Part shown: positions 24,301 to 38,300 of the stretch, piece after piece
Position numbering within the stretch: the stretch's first letter is position 1
Layout of the letters: each line of letters opens with the position of its first letter
Assembly: GCF_041381155.1 (NCBI RefSeq)
Contig: NC_091135.1
Span: forward strand, 59,680,567 to 59,744,566
Origin: Argopecten irradians
Taxonomy: Eukaryota; Mollusca; Bivalvia; Pectinida; Pectinidae
Direction: 5' to 3'
DNA: 64,000 nucleotides
The notes under the pieces: model-generated
Database searches by the model: none
Told to the model about the DNA's origin: nothing
What the model saw: only the letters and a program-made list of their open reading frames with translations
Translations under genes and position numbers: made by a program

Positions 24301-24945
24301 CCACTGTATGTTGTACAAGCACCAGAAGTGACTTTCGTCTTTATATGATGTAGAGTTATCTGCCCTTGTAAGTTATGGGTATTATTTATCAGCATTTATC
24401 ATGGGTTTGATATTCTTTCACTTGGATGAGACTTAGTCGATGCTTTACAAAATTAAGTGTGTGAAATGAGAGACAGATAAATGTTAGCCATGGCCATCCC
24501 ATACTATCGTATTCAGAGGTTGGGCAATAGATGTCTTGCATGCATTTCTAGTTGTGGTACAAAGTGGTGATGATAAATACCTGCATCTTTTGAAGAAAAG
24601 ATAACTCTGTGTATCTATAAAATGAAGTTATTTTGTAGGAAGTAGAATACTAATTCTATTGTTTAGGGGATCAAATAAAACAGATTGCCATGACTACTGG
24701 ATAAGGTTGCATAGTATACAACACAGTCAAATGCTGAATGTTAAATTTGGCAAACTAATTCATAATACACAGGTTCTGTGATATGTTAATGTAACAAAAA
24801 CGCTGTTGGTTGAGATAAAACAAAGTCTTGTCATGGCATATTTTGCTGAGATTATTTTACAAGTTATACATTGTAGCCAATACCTAGTACAAGAACAACA
24901 CAATTATGTTTTTAACAAGAACAACACAAGTATGTTTTAACAAGA

Positions 24946-24951
24946 TTTATT
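24946..24951 (-). terminator. candidate polyadenylation signal for the kinase gene
   Basis: TTTATT on the plus strand is AATAAA on the minus strand, about 1.2 kb beyond the kinase stop. Other AT-rich hexamers nearby could also serve. Confidence 0.25.
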
Positions 24952-26158
24952 ATGTTTTACTATCATAACAGAAACAAAAGTCTGAAAATAAATATGTGCA
25001 TTAATAGCAATAAACACTCGATCGTCATCAAAACATCACAATAGATTACTAGTAATACTTGTCATTTACAGATTCCTGAGCCAATTAAAGTGGAAGAAGG
25101 ATAATAAATTTGTCATGAAAGGAATACAAAAATCGTGAAGTCATCTAGGATACATTTACAATGTATTTTTAGTCTGCAGTGTCCTCTTTCCAATACATTT
25201 ATATACAGGATTGACTCCAGTACAATGTGTCATGAAACTGTTCCAATCCTCAAACTACTGGACTATCATGGAGTGTAAATACAATCAATTAAAAGTAAGT
25301 CTCATAGATTAAAGTGAGGTTAAATGAGACTTGATCTGGATTTCTTTGTGACTTTCATGCAGCAACACAATTTCATGCACTCAAAAATAACCAAAACCTA
25401 GAGTAGTAAACCTGGATTTCAAATAAAATCTTTGACTTGATGTCACTGTTGATGGTTAACAAAAAACCAATCTGAGGAAGACCATCAATTGAAATAGATT
25501 TATATAGCTTAAGTAACCATCAGGCATGTGTACTAACATTTACAGGTGATGAGTATGATGGATATGGGTTTAAAAATGGTTACAACTAGCTCGGATACAC
25601 TTACCCACGATTGATGGGAATTTTAACAACCAAACACATACTTCACAAAAGTAAATGAATTATTATGAATTTTGAAGTGGCATGACTTTCATACAAATCT
25701 CATACAGATATTTTCACCAAGATGTAACACAAATGTTTTCACAATTTCAGTCCTTTTTAATAATTCTCTTGACATTTTTTAACACATCTCAAACATTTCT
25801 GACCACGCTGTAAAGGGAGTTACAGAAAACAGGTCAAGTACTGAACTTCAGACACAACCACCCCACTGAATGAATCAATAACATCATGGACAAAGATGTC
25901 AGATACATGGAAGTCAATAGGATGATTAGATATCACACCAAAGTACAAAGTTCATTAAAAGATATTCTAGTTACCTGGTACACAGAAATATAAATTGGTC
26001 AACATGAGATTTCTTTTCCATGAAGGCACACCTTGTGTACTCCAAAAGATGTTTGGTGTGGTCTACAACACTGTCAATGGTACAGAAATGATGTCGTATA
26101 CAGACACCTGTCAGTACCTGGGTTTATAAGTTGTATGTTACCACATGTAATGCACCAA

Positions 26159-26338
26159 TCAAAACTTGGGTTTGTGTGGTGTGAAAGTGAGTCCAGAGGG
26201 AATGCTAAGGTTGGGTAGGGGTTTGTCTGCCTCATCCTGTAGTCGGCTTAAGTCACGGTCCTTCTGTTCTAAAAGACGTTTCAGTCGTTGGATTTCTGCA
26301 TCTTTCTGATCCAAAATTTTCTTCATTTGAGTAATCAC
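26159..26338 (-). CDS. EIF2AK1: EIF2AK1 exon 15, C-terminal coiled coil
   Basis: CTTTCAG acceptor, phase 0. Encodes VITQMKKILDQKDAEIQRLK then RLLEQKDRDLSRLQDEADKP and a short tail ending HKPKF, TGA at 26161-26159. It corresponds to the coiled coil that ends vertebrate HRI. Confidence 0.92.
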   Translation of the reverse strand: MITQMKKILDQKDAEIQRLKRLLEQKDRDLSRLQDEADKPLPNLSIPSGLTFTPHKPKF

Positions 26339-29300
26339 CTGAAAGTAAGTTAAGCGATGAGCTTGAAAGAACATGACGGTTTTTACCATGCTAGATTCCA
26401 TTACATTTCTTTATACTCCTTCACCTGACATGAATTCATAAAACTACTGTTGATATAGCCTATACATCAGTCTTTGTGTAAAATACTTTGAATACACAAG
26501 GTGATGGAGTTTTTAATCAACTGTTCAATTACATCTGTGTAGTTAGCAAGATTCTCACATACACAAAGAGACAAAGTATTACTATAATATACATATTCAA
26601 TTGCTATATGAGTTCATGGGAGGTCGTCCTTAAATGAATTCAGCTTTTAACAGTTTACCGTAAAAATGGTTATATATAAAATAAATTAAGATTATAATTT
26701 ACATTTGATCATTTTTCAATAATTTACTTCAATCAGTTTAGCTATAGAATATTTTGTACAAATTTACCCTAGAAATTATAATCTGATGCTCTTGCTTAAC
26801 CAAAGCCACACATAAACTATAGGAACACTATATAGGTAAAAGTACCTGATCTTTAGTCAGGAAGAGCTCGCTCTGTAGAAGTTCCTTGGCTGTCGGACGA
26901 TGGTGGGGGATGGTAGAGGTCATTTTCTTCACAGCATTAGCCTGTACAATGTCAAACAGGGTCAATATAACAAGGAACAGCAATTCCATTGGTGTCTATT
27001 ACTGCTAATGGAGCAAAGTAATGTTTGCATTTTATCGTAATTTTTATCGAGATATTTTTTTTTTCATTATACATATGAAGGGGTTTTTTTTAAGGGAATT
27101 TATACGCTTAGTCCACATATTGTGAATTTGACGTCTGGTGACGAGTACGGTAGCTATTAAGAATGGTAGTTATGTTTGTTTTGGACAAAAATGATACATA
27201 AATGCATGTATACGCATAAAAAATTGGAAACCTACAAAAAAAAGTATAGAAAATTGTGCCCGAGTGATTTTCGGAGATGGTGCTCCACTAGGACACATAT
27301 GCACCATTTCGTACCGGGCCGAAAGGTATTGTAGGCCAGGTATGTATATTTGTTCTAAAGTATAACAGGATTATGGTATTTTGTTTTGTTTTTTGTGCTG
27401 ACAAAAACCTGAAACTTTGCTGATGTTTTCTATGTGTTAGTTTACCATAATCCTGATTGGAATATAATATTAATTGACTACTTCAAATTCAAGTAAACCT
27501 TGTAATTATTTCCTAAGGATGCCAAAAATTCTATATATCCCAATTGAATTTTACACAGCCCCTTTGGAGAAACATTATTTGGTAAAGAACTTTAGTTCTT
27601 CTATTTATGAAGTGAATCAGATTTTACTACCCGGTATATCTCAATCTATTAGAAAATTTGATGTTCATTAGCCACTCCGTAGTAACTGTTTTAATTTTCT
27701 ATTTCTATATCTCGGCGTTGAAAAGCACAGTGACACTGAATCTGTTAATGTATGCATACCTGGGATGGACAGTTGTCTGTAAATTCTTCGTCCAAATTGC
27801 CTTCCCGCAGACTGACAAGGTGGTGAGATTTCTCCATATCTGTATCAAACTTGTTACAAATCTCGTACAGCAGCACCCCAAGACTATAGATATCACACTG
27901 GAAAGTAATTAAATATTGGTAAATCCCAGAGGGATCTTGGCGCCCACCAAAGAATGATCTATGTCTGACAATGGAAAGAGGGATCTTTTCCCTGCTTTTC
28001 AAACTTTTTCAAACACACTACATATAAAATTTGAGACAGATCGCTATAGTACTTTCTAAGAAATAGCGATAACAAACTTCAAGTATCAAAATCCAAGATG
28101 GCCGCCTGTACCGATCAGTCCCAAAATGCAATATACACAACAAGAGTCATAGGGGAACCTGTATATGAAATTTGAGAAAGATCCCTTCTGCACTTTTTGA
28201 AAAATAGCGGTAACAAACTTCAACTATCAAAATCCAAGATGGCCGCCTGTCGGCCATCTTGTTGACCGATCAGTCCCAAAATGCAATATACACAACAAGA
28301 GTCATAGGGGAACCTGTATATGAAATTTGAGAAAGATCCCTTCTGCACTTTTTGAGAAATAGCGGTAACAAACTTCAACTATCAAAATCCAAGATGGCCG
28401 CCTGTCGGCCATCTTGTAGACCGATCAGTCCCAAAATGCAATATGCACAACAAGAGTCATAGGGGAACCTGTATATGAAATTTGAGAAAGATCCCTTCAG
28501 CACTTTTTGAGAAATAGCGGTAACAAACTTCAACTATCAAAATCCAAGATGGCCGCCTGTCGGCCATCTTGTTGACCGATCGGTCCCAAAATGCAATATG
28601 CACAACTAGGGCCCTAGGGGAACCTATATATGAAATTTGAGAAAGATCCCTTCAGCACTTTTTGAGAAATAGCGGTAACAAACTTTAACTATCAAAATCC
28701 AAGATGGCCGCCTGTCGGCCATCTTGTTGACCGATCCGTCCCAAAATGCAATATGCACAACTAGGGTACTAGGGGAACCTGTATATGAAATTTGAGAAAG
28801 ATCCCTTCTGCACTTTTTGAGAAATAGCGGTAACAAACTTCAACTATCAAAATCCAAGATGGCCGACTGTCGGCCATCTTGTTGACCGATCGGTCCCAAA
28901 ATGCAATATGCACAACTAGGGTCCTAGGGGAACCTACATATGAAATGTGAGAAAGATCCCTTCAGTACTTTCTGAGAAATAGCGGTAACAAGAATTGTTA
29001 ACGGACGGACGGACGGACGGACGGACGGACGGACGGACGGACGGACGGACGGAAGGACGGACGGACGACGGACCACGGACGAAAGGCGATTTGAATAGCC
29101 CACCATCTGACACTGGAAAGTAATAAAATATTGGTAAAGAAAAGCAATATCAAATTGTATCTGGTAATGATCTTACACAAGTTCATAGGATGACAGAAGT
29201 ATCCTTTACAAAAGCAGCTATTAGCTAGTTATCATTATATATACATGCATTCAAATTGGTTTTTACAGTCACTGTCAGATATAAGCCGGGTTGCCACCCC

Positions 29301-32300
29301 CCGGAGATGTCAAAGTGGGAGATCTCCCACCAAAGCATTGTCCAAAGTGGGAGATTTTGCGCAGCATCATTTTATCGACATTTACATGTTTGCACAACAA
29401 TTAAAATATAACAAAACAGCACTTGTTGTCTTCTGCTTATTCATCTTCAAAGTTGGTTTTGTAAGTATTTCAGTGCATTGAACAAATTCTAAAAAACAAA
29501 CTAGACTTATTTAAATTAATCAAACATGTTTTACAATTATGGATAATGAAACAATGTACTTAATTTTCATAACAACATAAGTACTACATTGTAATTTCAA
29601 AAAATATTTTCAGTCCTTTTACAGTAATAAATGCAGAAACATATATACCATATTTATGTTTCTGATAAATGTAACTTAAAAATCTAATCTGAGAGAGAAA
29701 AAAAAGTAAAATTTCATTGAAATTTGATTTATTAAAATGTAAAATTTACTATTATTTATTTCATTATTTGATCAATATTTTGTCTAAAATTTGCACCAAA
29801 TTTCTGGAAAAACAATCATATTAAACGGCAATATGGTGGAGATGGATAGGTGATACAGAATGTTGTTAAAGTGAATAGTCGGGCAAAGAAAACCAGTCTA
29901 AATGCGTTCATTGGCCTTCCAAAAGTTCACACATATTAATACGACGGTCAAGTTCTGCTTAGTTTCCCAGTTCTGACCATTAAAGTACAGAAAAGTTGAA
30001 AGCATTGAAAGCGAGGCTGCGTGGAAATGTAACCACGGACATAGTCAGCCGGGAGGACGTATTAGGATTCCTATACTTTAAATTAATTTCTTCGTACGCA
30101 GACAGATTTTGACGAGAGATTTTATTTTTCCATTTCATGAGAAATTATACTGGATACATTCACACCATTTTTACCGACTTTAGCCATCCTTGCCCGACTG
30201 TTCACTTTAAAGTCACTGGGCAGTGAAGTCTGCAGATTTCACTGTAAAATGACATTAGGTATCCCTATATAGCTTCACGCTGTTTACCTTATTATTGTAG
30301 GTATGACCCTGGAGTTGTTCTGGTGAGGCATATGTTCTGGTACCAACACCAGAGGTGTGGTCAGTCCAGGAAAAATCATCTGTCAAAAATAAACCCTGGT
30401 AAAGAACAGTGGTTTAACACAAAGAGTTTATCTAACGTGACTCCCAAAGTTTAATTTTGAATCACAACCATACAATGATGCTATTGATACCTTACAAATA
30501 TGCTATCCAATACATAGGTTCAGAGACAAAGTAATTTATATGAAAATAGTGGCCTAATTGACCTTTTTGACCTCGCATCTATTGCCGTTTAAGGCCCCGG
30601 GGGTCAGCCCTATCATTTGTACAATTTCAAATCCCAACCCTATAAGGATGCTACCATTGCATTATTAGTGCTCTTCCATTCTTAGTTGCAGAGAAGAAGT
30701 CGTTTATATGGAAATAGCTAAATTGACCCCTTTTGACCCCACCCTTCAGGCTCCCTGGGGGGTCAGCCCCATCATTTGCAAAATTTTGAATCCAAACCCT
30801 ATAAGGATGTAACCATTGCATTATGAGCGCAATCCCATGTTAAGTTGCAGAGAAAAAGTCATTTATATGGAAATAGCCAAATTGACCCCTTTTGACCCCG
30901 ACCCCCAGGCCCCCCGGGGGTCAGCCCTATCATTTGCACAATTTTGAATCCCCACACTATAAGGATGCTACCATTGCATAATGGGTGCTATACCATGCTT
31001 AGTTGCAGAGAAGAAGTCATTTATATGGAAATAGCCAAATTGACCCCTTTTGACCCCGACCCTCAGCCCCCCCAGGAGTCAGCCCCATCATTTGTACAAT
31101 TTTGATCCCCACCCTATAACGATACTACAATTGCATTATGAGTGCTATCTCATGCTTAGTTTCAGAGAAGAAGTCGTTTATATGGAAATAGCCAAATTGA
31201 CCCCATTTGACCCCGCCCCTCAGGCCCCTGGGGGGTCAGCCCCATCATTTGTACAATTTTGAATCCCCACCCTATAGGAGATTTCAGAAAAGTTGGCGTG
31301 ACGTCACAGAAAGTTTACATCCGGGTCCTCAAAGGTACAAACACGGTATGGCGACTAATAAAAACAATAACAGATACGTACATCCCTGATACACAATCGA
31401 TACGTTGACAAAAGTATACACTTTCATACTTGCAAATTCTGATTTCAAAATAGTTTCTTATTGTTTCAGTGGTTACAGACATTTCTATTTACAATTGTTG
31501 ATTGCTAAATATATTTGTTTAGATTTAGTGTTGAAGCCAGCTTGCGAAGCGGTACCAGCCGTCACACGTACCCGCTTTTTGTTCACACGTAGAAATCCAT
31601 GTTGTGAAAAAGTTATGAATAGATAATTGATTTCAATGTATCATATTTCTGTTATACACGAAAAATCTGTCCATAACACTATTTAATATAAATATAACGA
31701 AATGTGAACCACCTGGCCAGACCACGGCCGCTTGTGCATGGCTTCGCTGGTACATTGTAGATCACCTCGGGCAACAGCCGATAGTTGGGAAATTAATAAT
31801 ATTTATACCTAATTACCAACACATATCTCAATAAATGAATGGTATAAACCACCGTTACACATAAATGAAGATATACATATATGTGTACGTAGACGTACAG
31901 TATGGCTGCCGATATCTCGAAAAATAAAATAGTGAAATCGTTCAATTTCATGAGTTTATTTTTTATTTTTTAATCACTTTTATTCCATGTGCCGTTATGT
32001 GAAGTCCCAAATTGAGGTGATATTACTTTTAAATAATTTGAATACATGTTAGATAGACTACATTTAGATTTATGAATATAGCTACAATGTAGATCGTAAT
32101 TACTATAAATGCCGACCAGGACACATTGCGCACGGCTTCGAGAATCCTAAAATACTCGAAGTTTTGTTTAAAAATATGATAAAAAGTAACTATAAAATGA
32201 CTCATTTGAATGTTATAAACTAAATTCCAAAATTTCTGACGAAAAAGTTAACCAGAATACATAATTTTGTGACTATGAAAAATGACGAAATTCGGGATCT

Positions 32301-35300
32301 CGGCAGTACTGTACGTAATGGCTGCAGTGCGCTTGGGGTATCTACGAAGGCAAATTTTAATTTGGTCATAATCACACATCGTAAGGTGTTTTACCAAGTA
32401 AGACTTAGAAAACAGTAATTGCTTATTAAAATATCAGTATAATATTTGGGGAAACTTGGAATTTAATTTGTAGTTTCTGTCAATTTTGTAACTTCTGTCA
32501 ATGTTTATACGTAGGTCTAATGGCGACCGTGTTTTTTTTCTCGTGGCGGTAGAAAATTGAGTATAAACAGATTAAAATATATAAATACCTGATGTTTATA
32601 TCTAAATATTATTGTTAAATATATTTATTTACCCTTTTTATAATTAAAATAACGCAATAGTTCTCGGATTGTCGTACTATTTATTACAATAAAATGTAAA
32701 CAAACATCGCAAGCGGCTGTTTTCCCTCTATGTTTATGTGTAGATATACGGAGTTGTACCTTTGAGCGCCCGGATGTACCTTTGTGTGACGTCATCGCCA
32801 TCTTTTCTGAAATCTCCTATAAGGATGCTACCATTGCATTATGGGTGTTATCCCATGCTTGGTTTCAGAGAAGAAGTCGTTTATATGGAAATAGCCAAAT
32901 TGACCCCTTTTGGCCCCGCCCCTCAGGCCCCTGGGGGGTCAGCCCCATCATTTGTACAATTTTCAGTTAGTAGCCCATAAGGATGCTACCAGTCAAATTT
33001 TATTGAAATCCGACCAGCGGTTATGGAGAAGAAGTCGATTGTTGACGGACGAGACGACGGACGACGGACGACGGACGCTGCAGTATATCATAAGCTCACC
33101 TCGGTCCTTTGGACCAGGTGAGCTAAAAATGAGTGCTTGAAATTAACTTTCCACAATTAGATGCCTTCAGTTTTGATTTCATGATTTGTTTAACTGTCAG
33201 CAGTGCATATATTTTGACATCATAAAAAGGAAAGCTCAAACATTTTTTTAAGATTATTTAAATCACATATCTGTCAAAAAGATTCGATTCAGCAATTGTT
33301 TTTCTTGTTTTAAAATATGTGGTATTTTTAGGGTTGTTGCACGAAGTCATTTCCCAATTTTTTCAAAATTTCATTATTTTAATGTTTAAATAGAGAGAAT
33401 GAATAACTGGGAAGAATGTGACATCTAAAAGTTATCACAGTTATTAGATGCAATGTATCTTTAAAGTTCCCAATTATAGTAGCTTACCTGTAAAATCACG
33501 AATTGGATTAATATCTTACCTGTAGAATCACGAGTTGGATTAATAGCTTACCTGTAGAATATTGAGTTGGATTAATAGCTTACCTGTGGAATCACGAGTT
33601 GGATTAATATCTTACCTGTAGAATATTGAGTTGGATTAATAGCTTACCTGTAGAATCAGGAGTTGGATTAATATCTTACCTGTAGAATCAGGAGTTGGAG
33701 TAAGTAAATAACTATCTTCTGATGGTGACAGTAAATCATCCTTTGCCAAACCAAAATCCCCAATTTTTACATGGTTTTCAGGTTCATTGATGAAGATGTT
33801 TTTTGGCTGTCAAATGAAATAAATAAATGTATTAAAAAAGATCTAAAAGAAAATAGAGATTTAGAAAATTTGACAATATTATTTCCACACTGTTGGAATC
33901 ACTTCTTTGTCCAATATCTATACTCAAATAAACATATACCAAGTATAGAATAAATCAGGAGAGGACCTGTTATATGTAAAAGATATTTGCTTGCTCTCTT
34001 TCTTTATTTTGGAGTAACACACAAAACTTAATTTAATTGCAATATGTGGCAAGACTTTCTCATGAGACAAAACTCAACTTGAACTATGATAAATAAATTA
34101 AAAGACAAAATTTATTTTATCATGACATGCACTGATACATCAATCTGTAGACTTGAAGACTGCATGATTAGTAGTCTATTCGTGAATTATTTCTCACTCT
34201 AAGTCACACGTATATATGCATGTATTCACTTTGTTGTATTTTGGGAAAGGATCTTTGTAAAGTTGTAATATCTTGTTCCCAATCCCTAGTCATATGTTTT
34301 TGACATTAAACTAATTCTTTGCTTTCTCTTCTGGAAGATTCCATTCAATATGATAAGCAATACATAAACATACCTTCAGATCTCTGTGAATGAGGCCCTG
34401 GGAATGTATGAAGTCCACACCTTTCAAAATCTGTTTGAATATCTTAAGGTTCAATGCAGAGTATTCATTTCTGAAATCTAAGTAATAAGAAAATTATATA
34501 ATTTCGCTTGTATCTAAAATGTCTAAATATAACATATTTTCCCTAATGAGGGCGCCGGGCGCGGGTAAATGGCTTAGGGGGGCGCCGTTATTTGAGACCA
34601 TTTTTAGATGTTTTTTTCTGAAACAGACTTATATACAGTCATCTTGCTTTTAGTTTCGTATTTTTCTGAAACTTACTATAACCAACTTACGTTTTGAAGT
34701 CAAGTAAGTATTGAAATACCATAATTATGAAGAAATGTATGCACAGAAGTATTAAACATTGGATAAATATGTCTGTTAAACGAAATCTTGGCATTTCATG
34801 CTAGCCTGTTTGTTTACCATGCGTACACAAAATGGCTGATGGTGCTTTCGATCGCTACTTTTGTTTTGTGGCAGATGGGAAATACCGCCAAGAGCACACA
34901 ATAAAATGCTTAGAAATGATAACATTCCTGTTATTTAGGAACCTTTATCATAGATATACAGCAAATATTCATAAAACCTGTATAGACATCGCTAAAATGT
35001 TGTTGCCAGTTAGTCTTCATCCATACATGTGTGTGGGGCATTCAAGTGACACGTTTTGTTTTGAACATGGCGTTCTCGTTGTTTCTATGTGTAAACACTT
35101 GGCAAAGATGTCCTAAGTTGCCCAATGCAATAAATTTATAGCTGATCGGATATCTGTTAAGCATCAGATTGATGTGAAACAGTATTTTATTAGCGTCTGC
35201 AAAGACAAAACGTCACAATCTGGCGCAAAAATTGTATGAAATCAGTTGATTTTTTTCAGCAAAAAACGTGGGGGCGCCCTTATTAGAGGAGGCGCTCTTA

Positions 35301-38300
35301 ATAGGGAAAATACGGTATGAATTTGACACAATGTACTGCAAACAAACTTATGCTATATTCATTTCCCATACAGTTGATTCAATGATATTACAAACTTTTT
35401 TATTCCTAAACCAACAGATTAAAAGTGATTACATGCTTTTTCTTTTCTTGTAAACAGCTACACATGCTATTTCTTACCTCGTAAACAGCTACACATGCTA
35501 TTTCTTACCTCATAAACAGCTACACATGCTATTTCTTACCTCGTAAACAGCTACACATGCTATTTCTTACCTCATAAACAGCTACACATGCTATTTCTTA
35601 CCTCATAAACAGCTACACATGCTATTTCTTACCTCATAAACAGCTAAACATGCTTTTTCTCACCTTGTAAACAGCTACACATGCTTTTTCTCACCTTGTA
35701 AACATCTACACATGCTATTTCTTACCTCGTAAACAGCTACACATGCTTTTTCTTACCTCATAAACAGCTACACATGCTATTTCTTACCTCGTAAACAGCT
35801 ACACATGCTATTTCTTACCTCATAAACAGCTACATATGCTTTTTCTCACCATGTAAACAGCTACACATGCTTTTTCTTACCCCGTAAACAGCTACACATG
35901 CTATTTCTTACCTCATAAACAGCTACACATGCTATTTCTTACCTCGTAAACAGCTACACATGCTATTTCTCTTCTTGTTACCAGCTACACATGCTATTTC
36001 TCTTCTTGTAAACAGCTACACATGCTATTTCTCTTCTTGTAAACAGCTACACATGCTTTTTCTCTTCTTTAAACAGCTACACATGCTATTTCTCTTCTTG
36101 TAAACAGCTACACATGCTATTTCTCTTCTTGTAAACAGCTACACATGCTTTTTCTCACCATGTAAACAGCTACACATGCTTTTTCTTACCTCGTAAACAG
36201 CTACACGTGCTATTTCTTACCTCGTAAACAGCTACACATGCTATTTCTCTTCTTGTAAACAGCTACACATGCTTTTTCTCACCATGTAAACAGCTACACA
36301 TGCTTTTTCTTACCTCATAAACAGCTACACTTGCTATTTCTTACCTCATAAACAGCTACACATGCTATTTCTTACCTCATAAACAGCTACACATGCTATT
36401 TCTTACCTTGTAAACAGCTACACATCCTATATCTTACCTCGTAAACAGCTACACATGCTATTTCTTACCTCATAAACAGCTACACATGCTATTTCTTACC
36501 TCGTAAACAGCTACACATGCTATTTCTTACCTCGTAAACAGCTACACATGCTATTTCTTACCTCGTAAACAGCTACACATGCTATTTCTTACCTCATAAA
36601 CAGCTACACATGCTATTTCTCACCTCATAAACAGCTACACATGCTTTTTCTCACCTTGTAAACAGCTACACATGCTTTTTCTCACCTTGTAAACAGCTAC
36701 ACATGCTATTTCTTACCTCGTAAACAGCTACACATGCTTTTTCTCACCTTGTAAACAGCTACACATGCTATTTCTTACCTCGTACACATGCTATTTCTTA
36801 CCTCGTAAACAGCTACACATGCTTTTTCTCACCTTGTAAACAGCTACACATGCTATTTCTTACCTCGTAAACAGCTACACATGCTTTTTCTTACCTCATA
36901 AACAGCTACACATGCTATTTCTTACTTCGTAAACAGCTACACATGCTATTTCTTACCTCATAAACAGCTACACATGCTATTTCTTACCTCATAAACAGCT
37001 ACACATGCTTTTTCTCACCATGTAAACAGCTACACATGCTTTTTCTTACCTCGTAAACAGCTACACATGCTATTTCTTACCTCATAAACAGCTACACATG
37101 CTATTTCTTACCTCGTAAACAGCTACACATGCTATTTCTCTTCTTGTTACCAGCTACACATGCTATTTCTCTTCTTGTAAACAGCTACACATGCTATTTC
37201 TCTTCTTGTAAACAGCTACACATGCTATTTCTCTTCTTGTAAACAGCTACACATGCTATTTCTCTTCTTGTAAACAGCTACACATGCTATTTCTCTTCTT
37301 GTAAACAGCTACACATGCTTTTTCTCATCATGTAAACAGCTACACATGCTTTTTCTTACCTTGTAAACAGCTACACGTGCTATTTCTTACCTCGTAAACA
37401 GTTACACATGCTATTTCTCTTCTTGTAAACAGCTACACATGCTTTTTCTCACCATGTAAACAGCTACACATGCTTTTTCTTACCTCGTAAACAGCTACAC
37501 GTGCTATTTCTTACCTCATAAACAGCTACACATGCTATTTCTTACCTTGTAAACAGCTACACATGCTATTTCTTACCTCATAAACAGATACACATGCTAT
37601 TTCTTACCTCATAAACAGCTACACATGCTATTTCTTACCTCATAAACAGCTACACATGCTATTTCTTACCTCATAAACAGCTACACATGCTATTTCTTAC
37701 CTCATAAACAGCTACACATACTATTTCTTACCTCGTAAACAGCTGCACATACTATTTCTTTTCCTGATCCACTGGTCCAATGTCACACTACACAGTTCCA
37801 TTTGTATAAACAGGCAGACATGCATCTAAAATGACAACATATAATTAGATATTGATTGGCCATGTAAAGTCATGTATGGTTTACTATAACCAGAGGAGAA
37901 ATACAGTGATTGAATACAGACTGATGACAGCTGATGAAAGACGATGGTATTGAAGATAATTACAGCAGCATAGTACAGTAAAAGAAAAAGAAAAATCAGC
38001 TTTAGAAGAGATGCTTCTAACAAAATAGAATTGCTTTTTATTATCACTTTGTACTTAACCAGCTTAGGCAATGATGAATTAAAATGCTAAAATTGTATAC
38101 ATTTATATCATATCATATCATATCTATAATTTACGGCAAGGTGTCCAGACTGAGAGAACTCAAAGTTGAAATTAGCCTGACTTTATACACTTAAAGTGTA
38201 ATGCATAAACTTCAACTTCTGATGGAAATTGTTAATTGATTCATCAGAATAATCTATTAACTTTTGATTTTTTTATGATCGTAATAATCAGCCCACCACC

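Larger units (their letters stand above)
20018..26158. other. 3' UTRs and spacer between convergent genes
   Basis: No supportable coding sequence. It should hold the 3' UTR of Spire on the left and that of the kinase on the right. Open frames at 20481-20795 and 22358-22618 lack codon structure and look like chance. Confidence 0.55.

Noticed and set aside
28924-29186. Minus-strand frames with PSVRPSVRPSVRP repeats
   Set aside because: Translation of the (GGAC)n tract at the end of a mobile element.
29290-29360. GTGGGAGATCTCCCAC palindrome and neighbouring GTGGGAGAT copies
   Set aside because: Short local inverted repeat without further structure, RNA-gene signals or element ends.
31405-31626. 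73-codon frame inside the long-TIR element
   Set aside because: No transposase motif; length is what chance gives in AT-rich DNA.
34832-35116. 94-codon frame inside the GC-ended TIR element
   Set aside because: No recognisable domain and no sign of selection; treated as chance.
35431-37751. Regularly spaced repeats suggestive of CRISPR
   Set aside because: The units are contiguous with no unique spacers, the DNA is eukaryotic, and the unit is the kinase exon end plus donor.
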